64,000 nucleotides of DNA from Streptomyces rubrogriseus (GCF_027947575.1 NZ_CP116256.1:2046001-2110000); one strand, 5' to 3'; positions 1 to 11,660 are shown, counted from the stretch's first letter. Translations and numbers: made by a program. Notes: a model not told the origin generated them from the letters alone.

Positions 1-2000
<2,000 letters not shown>

Positions 2001-2191
2001 CGCGCGCTCCTTCGCGTACACGTGTGAAGTACGTCTCCGATCCTCGCACGCGCCGCCGGCACCGAGGCCGTCCGGGCCGGGCGGAGATGGTGAGCAAAGC
2101 TTGCGGAACCTGCGGTGCCGCCGCCGCGCGCCCGGCGCGGGACGGTGCGGGACGGCGCGAGGAGGCCGCGGGACGGCGAGGCCGGGACCGA

Positions 2192-2214
2192 GTGTCAGTG
2201 GCACGTGGCAGGAT
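2192..2214 (+). promoter_or_regulatory. PafBC/RecA-NDp-like promoter of polA (one mismatch in -10)
   Basis: gTGTCAGTG, 8 nt, then CAGGAT. The -35 half fits the RecA-NDp consensus; the -10 fits TAnnnT except for its first base. The hexamer ends 7 nt before the chosen polA GTG, the same spacing as in uvrB and uvrC, so a leaderless transcript is predicted. Confidence 0.5.
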
Positions 2215-2221
2215 CGGTGTC

Positions 2222-4945
2222 GTGGCGAAGACAGCATCGAAGAAGACCGACAGCACCTCCGGCGGCCGACCGCGGCTGATGCTCATGGACGGGCACTCGC
2301 TGGCGTACCGCGCGTTCTTCGCGCTGCCCGCGGAGAACTTCACGACCGCGACGGGCCAGCCGACCAACGCGATCTACGGGTTCGCGTCGATGCTGGCCAA
2401 CACCCTGCGTGACGAGGCGCCCACGCACTTCGCGGTGGCGTTCGACGTCTCCCGCAAGACCTGGCGGTCCGAGGAGTTCACCGAGTACAAGGCGAACCGC
2501 TCCAAGACCCCGGACGAGTTCAAGGGGCAGGTGGAGCTGATCGGCGAGCTGCTCGACTCCATGCACGTGCCCCGGTTCGCCGTCGAGGGCTTCGAGGCGG
2601 ACGACGTCATCGCCACCCTCGCCACCCAGGCCGAGGCCGAGGGCTTCGACGTCCTGATCGTCACCGGCGACCGGGACTCCTTCCAGCTGGTCAGCGAGCA
2701 CACCACGGTCCTCTATCCGACCAAGGGCGTCTCCGAGCTGACCCGCTTCACCCCGGAGAAGGTCTTCGAGAAGTACGGGCTCACCCCCGCCCAGTACCCC
2801 GACTTCGCGGCGCTGCGCGGCGACCCGTCCGACAACCTGCCGGGCATCCCGGGCGTCGGCGAGAAGACCGCCGCGAAGTGGATCAACCAGTTCGGATCGT
2901 TCGCGGAGCTGGTCGAGCGCGTCGACGAGGTCAAGGGCAAGGCCGGGCAGAACCTGCGCGACCACCTGGAGAACGTGAAGCTCAACCGCCGACTCACCGA
3001 GCTGGAGCGGCGCGTCGAGCTGCCGAGGACCGTCACCGACCTGGAGCGGACGGCCTACGACCGCAAGGGCGTCGCGGTGATCCTGGACACCCTGGAGATC
3101 CGCAACCCCTCGCTGCGCGAGCGGCTCTACGCCGTCGACCCGGGCGCCGAGGAGGCCGAGGCCACCCCGGTGGTCGCGGACGGCGTCGAGCTGGACGGCA
3201 CCGTGCTGGGCACGGGTGAGCTGGCCGGCTGGCTCGCCGAGCACGGCGCGCAGCCGCTCGGCGTGGCCACCGTCGACACCTGGGCCCTGGGCACCGGCTC
3301 GGTGGCCGAGGTCGCGCTCGCCGCCTCCGACGGGAAGGCCGCCTGGTTCGACCCGACGGAGATCGACGAGGCCGACGAGACGGCGTTCCGCTCCTGGCTC
3401 TCCGACGCGGACCGGCCCAAGGTCTTCCACAACGCCAAGGGCGCGATGCGCGTCTTCGCCGAGCACGGCTGGAGCGTCGCCGGCGTGGGCATGGACACCG
3501 CGCTGGCCGCCTACCTGGTCAAGCCCGGCCGCCGCTCCTTCGACCTGGACGCGCTCTCCCTGGAGTACCTGCACCGCGAGCTGGCCCCCGCCGCCGCGGC
3601 CGACGGACAGCTCGCCTTCGGCGCGGACGAGGGCGCCGAGGCCGAGGTGCTGATGGTGCAGGCCCGCGCGATCCTCGACCTGGGCGAGACGTTCGAGAGC
3701 CGCCTGGCCGACGTCGGCGCCGCCGACCTGCTGCGCGACATGGAGCTGCCCACGTCCGCGCTGCTCGCCCGCATGGAGCGGCACGGCATCGCGGCCGACC
3801 GGGAGCACCTCCAGGCCATGGAGCAGATGTTCGCGGGCGCCGTCCGGCAGGCGGTCAAGGAGGCCCACGCGGCGGCCGGACGCGAGTTCAACCTGGGCTC
3901 GCCCAAGCAGCTCCAGGAAGTCCTCTTCGGCGAGCTGAACCTGCCGAAGACCAAGAAGACCAAGACCGGCTACACCACCGACGCCGACGCCCTGGCCTGG
4001 CTCGCCGCCCAGACGGACAACGAGCTGCCGGTGATCATGCTCCGCCACCGCGAGCAGGCCAAGCTGCGCGTCACGGTGGAGGGCCTGATCAAGACGATCG
4101 CCGCGGACGGCCGCATCCACACCACGTTCAACCAGACGGTCGCCGCGACCGGCCGCCTCTCGTCCACGGACCCGAACCTGCAGAACATCCCGGTCCGCAC
4201 CGACGAGGGCCGCGCCATCCGCCGCGGCTTCGTGGTCGGCGAGGGGTTCGAGTCCCTGATGACGGCCGACTACAGCCAGATCGAGCTGCGCGTGATGGCC
4301 CACCTGTCCGAGGACGCGGGCCTGACCGAGGCGTTCACGTCCGGCGAGGACCTGCACACCACCGCCGCCGCCCAGGTCTTCTCCGTCGAGCAGTCGGCCG
4401 TGGACGCGGAGATGCGCCGCAAGATCAAGGCCATGTCCTACGGACTCGCGTACGGGCTCTCGGCCTTCGGCCTCTCGCAGCAGCTGAACATCGAGGCGGC
4501 CGAGGCCCGCGGCCTGATGGACGCCTACTTCGAGCGCTTCGGCGGCGTTCGCGACTACCTGCGCCGGGTCGTCGACGAGGCACGGGCCACGGGATACACG
4601 GCGACCCTCTTCGGCCGCCGCCGCTACCTCCCCGACCTCAACAGCGACAACCGCCAGCGCCGCGAGGCGGCCGAGCGGATGGCCCTGAACGCGCCGATCC
4701 AGGGCACGGCGGCCGACATCGTCAAGATCGCCATGCTCAACGTGGACAAGGCGCTGCGCGAGGCCGACCTCAGGTCCCGCATGCTCCTCCAGGTCCACGA
4801 CGAAATCGTCCTGGAGATCGCTCCGGGCGAGCGGGCCGCGGCGGAGGAACTGGTCCGCCGCGAAATGGCCAACGCGGTGCAGCTCAGGGTCCCCCTGGGC
4901 GTCTCGGTCGGCGCGGGCCCGGACTGGGAATCGGCGGCGCACTAG
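2222..4945 (+). CDS. polA: DNA polymerase I
   Basis: 907-residue family A polymerase for Okazaki-fragment processing and repair gap filling. The GTG at 2222 (VAKTASKK) is preferred over the upstream ATG at 2024 because the extra 66 residues are arginine-rich and unlike the family, and because a promoter-like element ends just before it. The N-terminal 5'-nuclease domain is intact (MLMDGHSLAYRAFF, VTGDRDSFQL, PGVGEKTA). In the proofreading domain the usual D-x-E metal motif reads VDTWAL near residue 352, so 3'-5' exonuclease activity is probably lost. Polymerase motifs are intact: A DYSQIELR (683), B KAMSYGLAYG with Tyr at about 740, C VHDE (about 858-861). The gene ends with tandem TAG TAA stops and a hairpin. 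Confidence 0.97.
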   Translation: MAKTASKKTDSTSGGRPRLMLMDGHSLAYRAFFALPAENFTTATGQPTNAIYGFASMLANTLRDEAPTHFAVAFDVSRKTWRSEEFTEYKANRSKTPDEFKGQVELIGELLDSMHVPRFAVEGFEADDVIATLATQAEAEGFDVLIVTGDRDSFQLVSEHTTVLYPTKGVSELTRFTPEKVFEKYGLTPAQYPDFAALRGDPSDNLPGIPGVGEKTAAKWINQFGSFAELVERVDEVKGKAGQNLRDHLENVKLNRRLTELERRVELPRTVTDLERTAYDRKGVAVILDTLEIRNPSLRERLYAVDPGAEEAEATPVVADGVELDGTVLGTGELAGWLAEHGAQPLGVATVDTWALGTGSVAEVALAASDGKAAWFDPTEIDEADETAFRSWLSDADRPKVFHNAKGAMRVFAEHGWSVAGVGMDTALAAYLVKPGRRSFDLDALSLEYLHRELAPAAAADGQLAFGADEGAEAEVLMVQARAILDLGETFESRLADVGAADLLRDMELPTSALLARMERHGIAADREHLQAMEQMFAGAVRQAVKEAHAAAGREFNLGSPKQLQEVLFGELNLPKTKKTKTGYTTDADALAWLAAQTDNELPVIMLRHREQAKLRVTVEGLIKTIAADGRIHTTFNQTVAATGRLSSTDPNLQNIPVRTDEGRAIRRGFVVGEGFESLMTADYSQIELRVMAHLSEDAGLTEAFTSGEDLHTTAAAQVFSVEQSAVDAEMRRKIKAMSYGLAYGLSAFGLSQQLNIEAAEARGLMDAYFERFGGVRDYLRRVVDEARATGYTATLFGRRRYLPDLNSDNRQRREAAERMALNAPIQGTAADIVKIAMLNVDKALREADLRSRMLLQVHDEIVLEIAPGERAAAEELVRREMANAVQLRVPLGVSVGAGPDWESAAH

Positions 4946-4950
4946 TAAGC

Positions 4951-4985
4951 GGCGGCGGCAGGCGGTACGAGGCCCTGCCGCCGCC
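4951..4985 (+). terminator. Hairpin after polA
   Basis: Perfect 12-bp stem GGCGGCGGCAGG / CCTGCCGCCGCC starting 5 nt after the stop, with an 11-nt loop. It has no U-tract, which is normal for terminators in this group. Confidence 0.6.
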
Positions 4986-5014
4986 CTCGCCGCCCCCCGC
5001 CGCTGCGGGCAGTC

Positions 5015-5050
5015 GTGCCTCCCCCAGGGCCAGAACGGCCTGGGCGGCAC
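5015..5050. repeat. Imperfect inverted repeat, intergenic
   Basis: GTGCC..CCCAGG / CCTGGG..GGCAC hairpin in the gap behind polA, followed by a second partial copy of GGCAC-rich sequence to about 5080. It resembles the small GC-rich intergenic hairpins common in streptomycetes. Function unknown. Confidence 0.4.
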
Positions 5051-5238
5051 CCCCAGGCGGCACGGGTGGGCGTGGCGGCACCCCGCGACGCCGGGCCGCG
5101 CACCCCCGCCCCGCCCACGTCGGCCACCCCGTCGGCGCCGGGCCGCGCACCCGTCCCCCAGCGCCGCCCGGCCCGCCCCGTCACTCCGGTGGCCCCCGAG
5201 GAAACGCCGCCGCCCCGGTCTCCCGTGAGGATGCGGGC

Positions 5239-5607
5239 ATGGGTATACGCATGCTCCACCACCGGACCACACCGGCACGGGCACGCACCGACGGACCCGC
5301 CCGCGTGCCACTCCTCCCGGTCCCGGTCTTCGCGCCGGGCGCAAGTACCGGCCGCATCCCCACCACCGTCGCGACGGTCCTTCACCGCACCGCGACGGGC
5401 CTCCGCCGCAGGCTCGCCCACCGGGCCCCCGCGACCGCCGCCCCGCAGGGAACACCCGCCTGGCGGCTCTGGGCCGACCTGGCCCGCGGTTACCTCGCGC
5501 TGGCCCTCGCCCTGCTGCCGCGGCCCCGGCCCGCCCACACCTTCACCGTGTTCGTCGCGCCCACCGACACCCTCGGCACCCGACCCGGCGGCCCGGCCTC
5601 GTACTGA
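5239..5607 (+). CDS. Small hypothetical protein
   Basis: A 122-residue frame starting MGIRMLHHRT with a GTGAGGA-like ribosome site 8 nt upstream. It has no recognisable domain. The middle is rich in Ala, Arg and Thr, and about residues 75-95 form a short hydrophobic stretch (LARGYLALALALLP) that could be a membrane or amphipathic helix. High GC makes chance frames of this length common, so the call rests only on start context and fair amino-acid balance. It may be non-coding. Confidence 0.35.
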   Translation: MGIRMLHHRTTPARARTDGPARVPLLPVPVFAPGASTGRIPTTVATVLHRTATGLRRRLAHRAPATAAPQGTPAWRLWADLARGYLALALALLPRPRPAHTFTVFVAPTDTLGTRPGGPASY

Positions 5608-5925
5608 CGCCGGTCCCGTACTGACGCCGGCCCCGGACGGCCCGCCCGCTGGGCGACCGAGGGCGAACGACAACAGAACCCCTCATATGGCCAAGTGGTG
5701 AATGTCGGGCAGGAACGGGTGCCCGTGCAAAGAAAGTTGCCGTAGGGTCGCCTGCGGCACCGTACTGGTCGAACTGACGACCACGGTGCCCGGAGGACGA
5801 CGGTGCAACCGTTCGCACCGGTCGCTCGTCACAACAGGGCGGATACAGCGGGTACGACGGGCGAGCACGACAGCAGAACACGGACGGAGACGGACGCGCG
5901 GGCGTCCAGGGGAGGGGTTCACTCT
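5608..5925. other. Leader region of the lytic transglycosylase gene
   Basis: No convincing gene. The frame of the downstream gene stays open back to an ATG at 5803, but the added residues lack a signal peptide and are not family-like. A possible -10 (TAGGGT, about 5744-5749) is visible without a good -35. I looked for a ydaO (c-di-AMP) riboswitch because cell-wall hydrolase genes in this group often carry one, and saw none. Confidence 0.4.
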
Positions 5926-7719
5926 ATGGCGGCGCATTTCGACAGGAGGCTCCGCAAGGCGGCGGTCACCACCACCGTGGCGGCGGTCGCGGTCGCGGCC
6001 CTGTCCGCGTCCCAGGCCCCCGACGTCACGGCCGACGGCAACGGCAGACAGACCACCGCCGACAACGCGCCGACGTCCGACACTCCCCCCGAGGAGAGCG
6101 CCACCGGCAACTCGCGCTACTACACCGACCTGCCGCCCCTCAACAGCCCCAGCCCGGCTCCGACCACGGGCACCCCCGCGTCGCGCGGTTCGTCCGAGGC
6201 CGGCATCCCCGCGACCGTCCTCGACGCCTACAAGAAGGCCGAGTCCGAGCTGCGCCGGGCCAAGCCCGGCTGCAACCTGCCGTGGCAACTGCTCGCCGCC
6301 ATCGGCAAGGTGGAGTCCGGCCAGGCCCGCGGCGGCCGCGTGGACGCCAACGGCACCACCATCGGCCGCATCATCGGCCCGCAGCTCGACGGCAACGGCT
6401 TCGCCCTCATCAAGGACACCGACAACGGCGTCTACGACGGCAACAGCAGGTACGACAACGCCGTCGGCCCGATGCAGTTCATCCCGTCCACCTGGGCGTG
6501 GGCGGGCCGCGACGGCAACAGCGACGGCAAGGAAGACCCCAACAACGTCTACGACGCCGCCCTCGCCGCCGGCCACTACCTGTGCCGCAACGGCTGGGAC
6601 CTTGCCGACCAGGCCGACCTGAAGCGCGCGATCCTCAGCTACAACAACTCGCAGGACTACCTGAACACGGTCCTGTCGTGGCTGGAGTACTACCGCAAGG
6701 GCACCCACGAGATCCCGGACGGCACCGGCAGCCTCCCGGTGGGCCGCAGCGACGACCCCACCTCCGGCACCCGTTCCCCGGGGCGCGGCACGGGTGCGAG
6801 CAGCCGCCCCCAGACCCCCGGCACGGCGACGCCCAGTCCGGGCCGGAGCCCGAGCAGGCCGCCGGCCTCGGGCAGGCCCACCGATCCCGGAGGCCCGAGC
6901 ACCAGCCCCTCCACGCCGCCCACGGACCCGGCGCCGCCGACCGAGACCCCCACGCCCACCGACACCGTTCACCACCTGGAGAACGCCGGCGCCACGGGGT
7001 TCACCGCGATCGCGGGCGACACGTTCGCCGAGAAGATCAGCACCCGCGCCGAGACCAAGGCCGGAGAGGCCGTCGGCAAGGTGCGCGTCCGCTTCACCGT
7101 CCTGGGCGACACGGACGCCACCTTCACCGGCGGTGAGAAGGTCGCCGCGGTCACCACCAACCCCTCCGGCGTGGCCGTCGCGCCCGCACTGGTGGCGGGC
7201 GAGCAGACCGGTGGGTTCACCGTCCGCGCCACCGTCATCGGCCGTACCGTCCCCGGCCTCGACTACAAGGCCACCGTCACCGAGCGCGTCGCCGACGCCC
7301 TCACCAGCACCGGCGAGACCGAGCTGACCTGCACGCCGGGCGGCGAGTTCGCCGACCCGATCGAGGTGAAGGCCACGCTCAAGGGCGCCGTCGCGGACCA
7401 GGTCGCCGTCACCGCGACCCTCATCAAGTCCAAGGACGACCCGGCCGAGAACGACAAGGGTCCCTACTTCGAGGACGCCGACGGGAAGGCCGTCCGTACG
7501 CTGACCGGCCGGACGACCGACGCCAAGGGCCTGCTGGAGCTGCCCAAGCTGTACGCCGACGACGCGGAGGGCACGTACATCCTGCGCCTCACCACGCCGG
7601 GCGGCGCCACGCTCGACATCACCCTGAAGGTGGCCAAGGCGGCCGACCCGACGCCGGACCCGTCGACCGATCCGTCGACCGCCCCCTCCACCGAGCCGTC
7701 GACCGAACCTGCGGCGTAG
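5926..7719 (+). CDS. Secreted lytic transglycosylase with Pro-rich linker and C-terminal Ig-like region
   Basis: 597 residues from an ATG preceded by GGGGAGG. An N-terminal signal peptide (DRRLRKAAVTTTVAAVAVAALSA) is followed by a lytic transglycosylase domain at about residues 90-260. Within it are the catalytic-Glu context AIGKVESG, the substrate-groove motif GPMQFIPSTW and ILSYNNS. It should cleave peptidoglycan glycan strands outside the membrane. A Ser/Pro/Thr-rich linker follows (about 265-340), then a beta-rich region that looks like one or two Ig-like folds (about 345-575), and a DPSTDPST repeat tail. The starting ATG was chosen over 5803 because it places the signal peptide at the N-terminus. 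The exact transglycosylase subfamily is uncertain. Confidence 0.85.
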   Translation: MAAHFDRRLRKAAVTTTVAAVAVAALSASQAPDVTADGNGRQTTADNAPTSDTPPEESATGNSRYYTDLPPLNSPSPAPTTGTPASRGSSEAGIPATVLDAYKKAESELRRAKPGCNLPWQLLAAIGKVESGQARGGRVDANGTTIGRIIGPQLDGNGFALIKDTDNGVYDGNSRYDNAVGPMQFIPSTWAWAGRDGNSDGKEDPNNVYDAALAAGHYLCRNGWDLADQADLKRAILSYNNSQDYLNTVLSWLEYYRKGTHEIPDGTGSLPVGRSDDPTSGTRSPGRGTGASSRPQTPGTATPSPGRSPSRPPASGRPTDPGGPSTSPSTPPTDPAPPTETPTPTDTVHHLENAGATGFTAIAGDTFAEKISTRAETKAGEAVGKVRVRFTVLGDTDATFTGGEKVAAVTTNPSGVAVAPALVAGEQTGGFTVRATVIGRTVPGLDYKATVTERVADALTSTGETELTCTPGGEFADPIEVKATLKGAVADQVAVTATLIKSKDDPAENDKGPYFEDADGKAVRTLTGRTTDAKGLLELPKLYADDAEGTYILRLTTPGGATLDITLKVAKAADPTPDPSTDPSTAPSTEPSTEPAA

Positions 7720-7735
7720 GCACCGCCACCGTCCG

Positions 7736-7764
7736 CCCGGCGAGGCGCTCCCCGCCCCGCCGGG
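7736..7764. terminator. Possible bidirectional hairpin between convergent genes
   Basis: CCCGGCG / CGCCGGG, a 7-bp stem with a 15-nt loop, lies between the stops of the transglycosylase gene (7719) and hrpB (7771). It is short and GC-only, so weak. Confidence 0.3.
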
Positions 7765-7770
7765 CCGCGG

Positions 7771-10619
7771 TCACCTGCCGAGCCGGGCCTTCGTGTACCG
7801 GGTCGGCTCCGCCGTGGCCGGGTCCTTTGGCCACGGATGCTTCGGGTACCGGCCGCGCAGCTCCGCCCGTACGCCGGTGTAGCCGTCCTTCCAGAACGAG
7901 GCCAGGTCGGCGGTGACCGCGGCCGGCCGGCCGGCCGGGGACAGGAGATGCACGAGGAGCGGCACCCCGGCGATCTCGGGCGACCGCTGGAGCCCGAACA
8001 TCTCCTGCAACTTCACCGCGAGCACGGGCTGTTCGGGGTCGTCGTAGTCGATCCGGATCCTGGACCCGCTGGGGACGGGGATCCGCTCGGGGGCCAGCTC
8101 GTCGAGCCGCGCCGCCTCCCCGGACGCCCAGGGCAGCAAGCGCGTCAGCGCCTGCCCGGCGTCGATCCGCCCCAGGTCGGCCCGCCGCCGGGCCCGGCTC
8201 AGCTCGGGCTCCAGCCACTCGTCCGCGCGGGCGAGCAGGGCGTCGTCGGTGACGTCGGGCCAGGGCTCGCCCAGCCGGTGCCGCAGGAACACGAGCCGCT
8301 TGCGCAGCAGGTCGGCGTCGGCCGAACGCCGCAACAGCCCGAACCCCTCCCGCCGCAGCCCCTCCAGCAGGGCGCCCCGCACGAGTACGGGGTCGGCGTC
8401 GGCGAGGGGCCGCACCGCGAGTTCCACCGCCCCGAGCCGTTCGACCCGCCGCGCCACCACGTCGCCGTCGGCCCAGTGCACCTCGTCGCGCTCCGTCAGC
8501 AGCGCCCCCGCCGCGAGCCGGGCCGTCTCCTCGTCGACGGCCGCGCCGAGCTGCACGCGCGCGTGCCCCCTTCCCACCGGCCGGTCGGCCACGGCGACGG
8601 CGATCCAGGGCGCCCCGCGCAGTGCCGACCCCTGGGGGAGTTCGGCCCGGGTGCCGGAGACCATCAGATACGAACCGCCGTCCTTCCTGGCCACCCGCTC
8701 CGGAAACGCCAGCGCGGCGACCAGCCCGGCGAGAACGTCCTCACCGACCCGCTCCCCCTGCCCGCCGTCGCCACCCCCGACGGCGGCGCGCCGGCCCCGG
8801 CCGCTGTCGTCACCCTGCGCGGTGGCGCGCCGGCCCCGTCCGCTGTCGTCACCCTGTGCGGTGGCGCGCCAGCCCCGTCCGCTGTCGTCACCCTGTGCGG
8901 TGGCGCGCTGTCCCCGCCGGTCGTCGCCGCCCTCCACGGCGGCCCTCAGTCGCCGCACCTCGGCCCGCCAGCGCGCTCCGTACGCGCCCCCTCCGCGCCG
9001 GGCGGCCCGCAGTACGGACACGAGGTCGTCCCCGTACTCGCGGGGCGCCTCCTCACTCAACAGGCCCACCACCTCGGCCACCACCTCGGCCCCACCGCTC
9101 CTGAAGCCGCCCGCCCCGGGGACTCCGGCCCCGGCTGCGTCCGGTCGCGCGGTGCCGCCGGCGGCCTGTCGCGGCGCCGAGGTCCCCGTTGGCGAGGCGC
9201 CCGTACCGGGAGGAAGCGCACCGGAGCGGCCCGCGGGTGCCGCCGCCCCGAGGCGGCCCGGGGCGGAACCCCCGAGCCGGGCCCCGCCGCGTCCAGGAGT
9301 GCCCGGCCCAGCCGGGGGTGCAGGCCGAGACGGGACAGGCGTACACCTCGCTCCGTCGCGCGCCCCGCGCAGTCCACGGCGCCGACCGCCTCCAGCACCG
9401 ACCGGGCGGCCGTCATCGCCCCGCCGGGCGGTGGGTCGAGCAGCGCCAGACCGGACGCGTCCGGATCGCCCCAGCAGGCCGCCTGCAGCGCGAACGCCGT
9501 CAGGTCGGCCACCTTGATCTCCGGCGCCGGGAACCGCGGCAGACGGGCGTCCTCCGCCTCCGCCCAGCAGCGGTACACCACCCCGGGCGCCTCGCGTCCG
9601 GCGCGGCCCGCCCGCTGCCGCGCCGCCGCCCGCGAGGCCCGTACCGTCGTCAGCGCGCTCAGCCCGCGCGCGTGGTCCACCCTCGGCTCCCGCGCGAGGC
9701 CCGCGTCCACGACCACCCGCACGCCCGGGACCGTCAGCGACGACTCGGCCACCGAGGTCGCCAGCACCACCCGGCGCCGCGCCCCGGGCGCCAGCACCGC
9801 GTCCTGCACGGCAGCGGGCGCCCGCCCGTGCACCTGGAGCACGTCGACGTCCCCCAGCGCCCCGAGGAAACCGGCGACGCGGGAGATCTCGCCCACCCCC
9901 GGCAGGAAACACAGGACGTCCCCGGCCCGCTCGGCCAGCGCCCGCCGCACCACCGAGGCCACGTGGGCGAGCAGCGCCGGGTCCACCCGCATCCCGTGCG
10001 GCGGGCGCACCGCACGCGCCGGCGGCGCCCACACGGTCTCGACGGGATACGACACGCCGTGCGCCTCGACCACCGGCGCGCCGCCCAGCAGCCGGGACCA
10101 GCCCTCCGCGTCGGTCGTGGCCGACGCGGCCACCAGCCGCAGCTCCGGCCGCAGGGCCTGCCGTACGTCCCACAGGAACGCCGCCGACGTGTCCGCGTCC
10201 AGATGCCGCTCGTGGCACTCGTCCAGCACCACCGCGTCGACGCCCGTCAGCTCCTGGTCCCGCTGGAGCCGCTGCAACAGCACGCCCGTCGTGACGACCT
10301 CCACGCGCGCGTGGCGCCCCACCACCCGCTCCCCGCGCACGGTGTACCCGACACTCGCGCCCGGCCTCTCACCCAGCAGCCACGCCATACGACGGGCCGC
10401 CGCCCGTGCGGCGATCCGCCGCGGCTCGGCCACCACCACGCGCCGCGCCGGAGCACCCTCCCCGCCCAGCAGCCCGGCCAGCGCCAGCGGCACCAGCGTC
10501 GTCTTGCCGGTGCCGGGCGGCGCGACCAGCACCGCCGTGCCGTGCTCCTCCAGGGCGTCGTGCAGCGCGGGCAGGGCACCGCGCACGGGCAGCGCGTCCA
10601 GGACGTCGTAACGGATCAC
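7771..10619 (-). pseudogene. hrpB: ATP-dependent helicase HrpB, split by a frameshift
   Basis: The N-terminal half is read from a GTG at 10619 (MIRYDVLDALPVRGALP). It carries Walker A (APPGTGKTTL), the DEAH-type box DECHER, SAT (AASATTD) and the HA2-like region down to LGLHPRLGRALLDAA (about 9285). The C-terminal half, from AEVVGLLSEEAPREYGDDL to the HrpB C-terminal domain ending TRYTKARLGR, is in another minus frame and stops at 7771. One missing base in the C4 run at 9282-9285 would fuse both into a single protein of about 949 residues. The lesion is either a real mutation or a sequencing error. Its biological role in bacteria is poorly defined. A 39-bp tandem repeat lies in the C-terminal half. 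Confidence 0.85.
8785..8901. repeat. Three tandem 39-bp units inside hrpB
   Basis: Units begin at 8785, 8824 and 8863 with a partial fourth at 8902. On the minus strand each encodes a 13-residue unit close to RATAQGDDSGRGR. The period keeps the frame, so copy number can vary without breaking the protein. Confidence 0.85.
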
Positions 10620-10699
10620 GCCCCCAGTGTCGTACGTCCGCGAAAGCGCCCTCCACGCGCGCGTGGACCCGCCTTTTGGTACGGCTCAGTCGCGACGGC

Positions 10700-11362
10700 T
10701 CAGTCGCGCTCGCAGACGAAGATCGCCGTCCCCGGGATCAGATGCCCGCGCAGCGGCGACCAGCCGCCCCACTCCGAGGTGTTCCAGTCCGGCCACTCCG
10801 GCTCCACCAGGTCCACCAGCCGGAACCCGGACGTCACCACGTCCCGCACCCGGTCACCGAGCGTCCTGTGGTGCTCGACGTACACCGCGAGGCCGTCGTC
10901 GTCCTGCTCGACGTACGGCGTCCGGTCGAAGTACGAGGCGGAGACCGACAGCCCCTCGGGGCCCGGCTCGTCCGGGAACGCCCAGCGCAGCGGGTGCGTG
11001 ACCGAGAAGACGAAGCGGCCGCCGGGCCGCAGCACCCGGCGCACCTCCCGCAGCACCAGCCGCGGGTCGGCGACGAATGGCAGCGCCCCGTACGCCGAGC
11101 ACGCCAGGTCGAACGAGCCGTCCGCGAAGGGCAGCACCGACGCGTCGGCGCACACCAGGGGGAACGAGACGCCGATGCGCAGGGCGTGCTGGAGCTGGCG
11201 GTGGGAGAGGTCGAGGGCCACCGGACGGGCACCCTGGGCGGTCAGCCAGCGCGAACACTGGGCCGCGCCGGCGCCGATCTCCAGGACGTCCTTGCCCTTC
11301 AGGTCCTCCGGCGGGCCGAGCAGCTCCGCCTCCACCTCGTCCAGGCCCTCGGGACACCACAC
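10700..11362 (-). CDS. Class I SAM-dependent methyltransferase (start unclear)
   Basis: 220 residues from the first canonical start (GTG, 11362). Motif I DVLEIGAGAAQ and post-I VALDLS, then CADASVLPFADGSFD and VLRPGGRF, give a Rossmann methyltransferase; the substrate is unknown. The frame stays open upstream to a TGA at 11567-11569 and encodes protein-like sequence (SRANRGWWDRNADEYQ, then TFLGDDRF) that looks like the family N-terminus, but no ATG, GTG or TTG occurs in that stretch. The real protein is therefore probably longer, with a non-standard start, or the start was lost. It stands alone between hrpB and rpsA. Confidence 0.75.
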   Translation of the reverse strand: MWCPEGLDEVEAELLGPPEDLKGKDVLEIGAGAAQCSRWLTAQGARPVALDLSHRQLQHALRIGVSFPLVCADASVLPFADGSFDLACSAYGALPFVADPRLVLREVRRVLRPGGRFVFSVTHPLRWAFPDEPGPEGLSVSASYFDRTPYVEQDDDGLAVYVEHHRTLGDRVRDVVTSGFRLVDLVEPEWPDWNTSEWGGWSPLRGHLIPGTAIFVCERD

Positions 11363-11660
11363 GAAGCGGTCGTCGCCGAGGAAGGTGCCGTGCTCGGTCT
11401 GGTACTCGTCCGCGTTCCGGTCCCACCAGCCGCGGTTGGCGCGGGAACTCTCAGTGACCCCGGCGGCACGCCGGGTGGCCTCGGGTTCGGATGCTTCGAC
11501 TCCCTCTTGGATGACCGGCTCCCTCGTACTAGTCTGCGGGCTCTTCCGTGCCGCCCGCCCCTCGTGTCACGCAGGGGGCGTCCAGGGGTCCGTGTGGCCT
11601 CGGGAGGCGGCTTTTGTGCCGGGTATGCGGCGATCCGCCCCGGGTGTGCGGCTTCGCGCA
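11363..11660. other. Gap upstream of rpsA, partly the unassigned N-terminus of the methyltransferase
   Basis: About 11363-11566 is an open minus-strand frame continuing the methyltransferase without a canonical start. From there to 11660 I see no gene. Confidence 0.4.

Noticed and set aside
2195..5455. 1086-residue minus-strand open frame over polA
   Set aside because: Antisense shadow of polA codon bias; the sequence is Gly/Val/Leu/Arg-rich with no domain, and polA is certain on the other strand.
5608..5925. ydaO-type c-di-AMP riboswitch before the lytic transglycosylase
   Set aside because: No recognisable conserved core; only a possible -10 is present.
9057..10218. Programmed ribosomal frameshift in hrpB
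   Set aside because: No slippery heptamer with a downstream structure that I could identify, and HrpB is not known to use it; mutation or sequence error is simpler.
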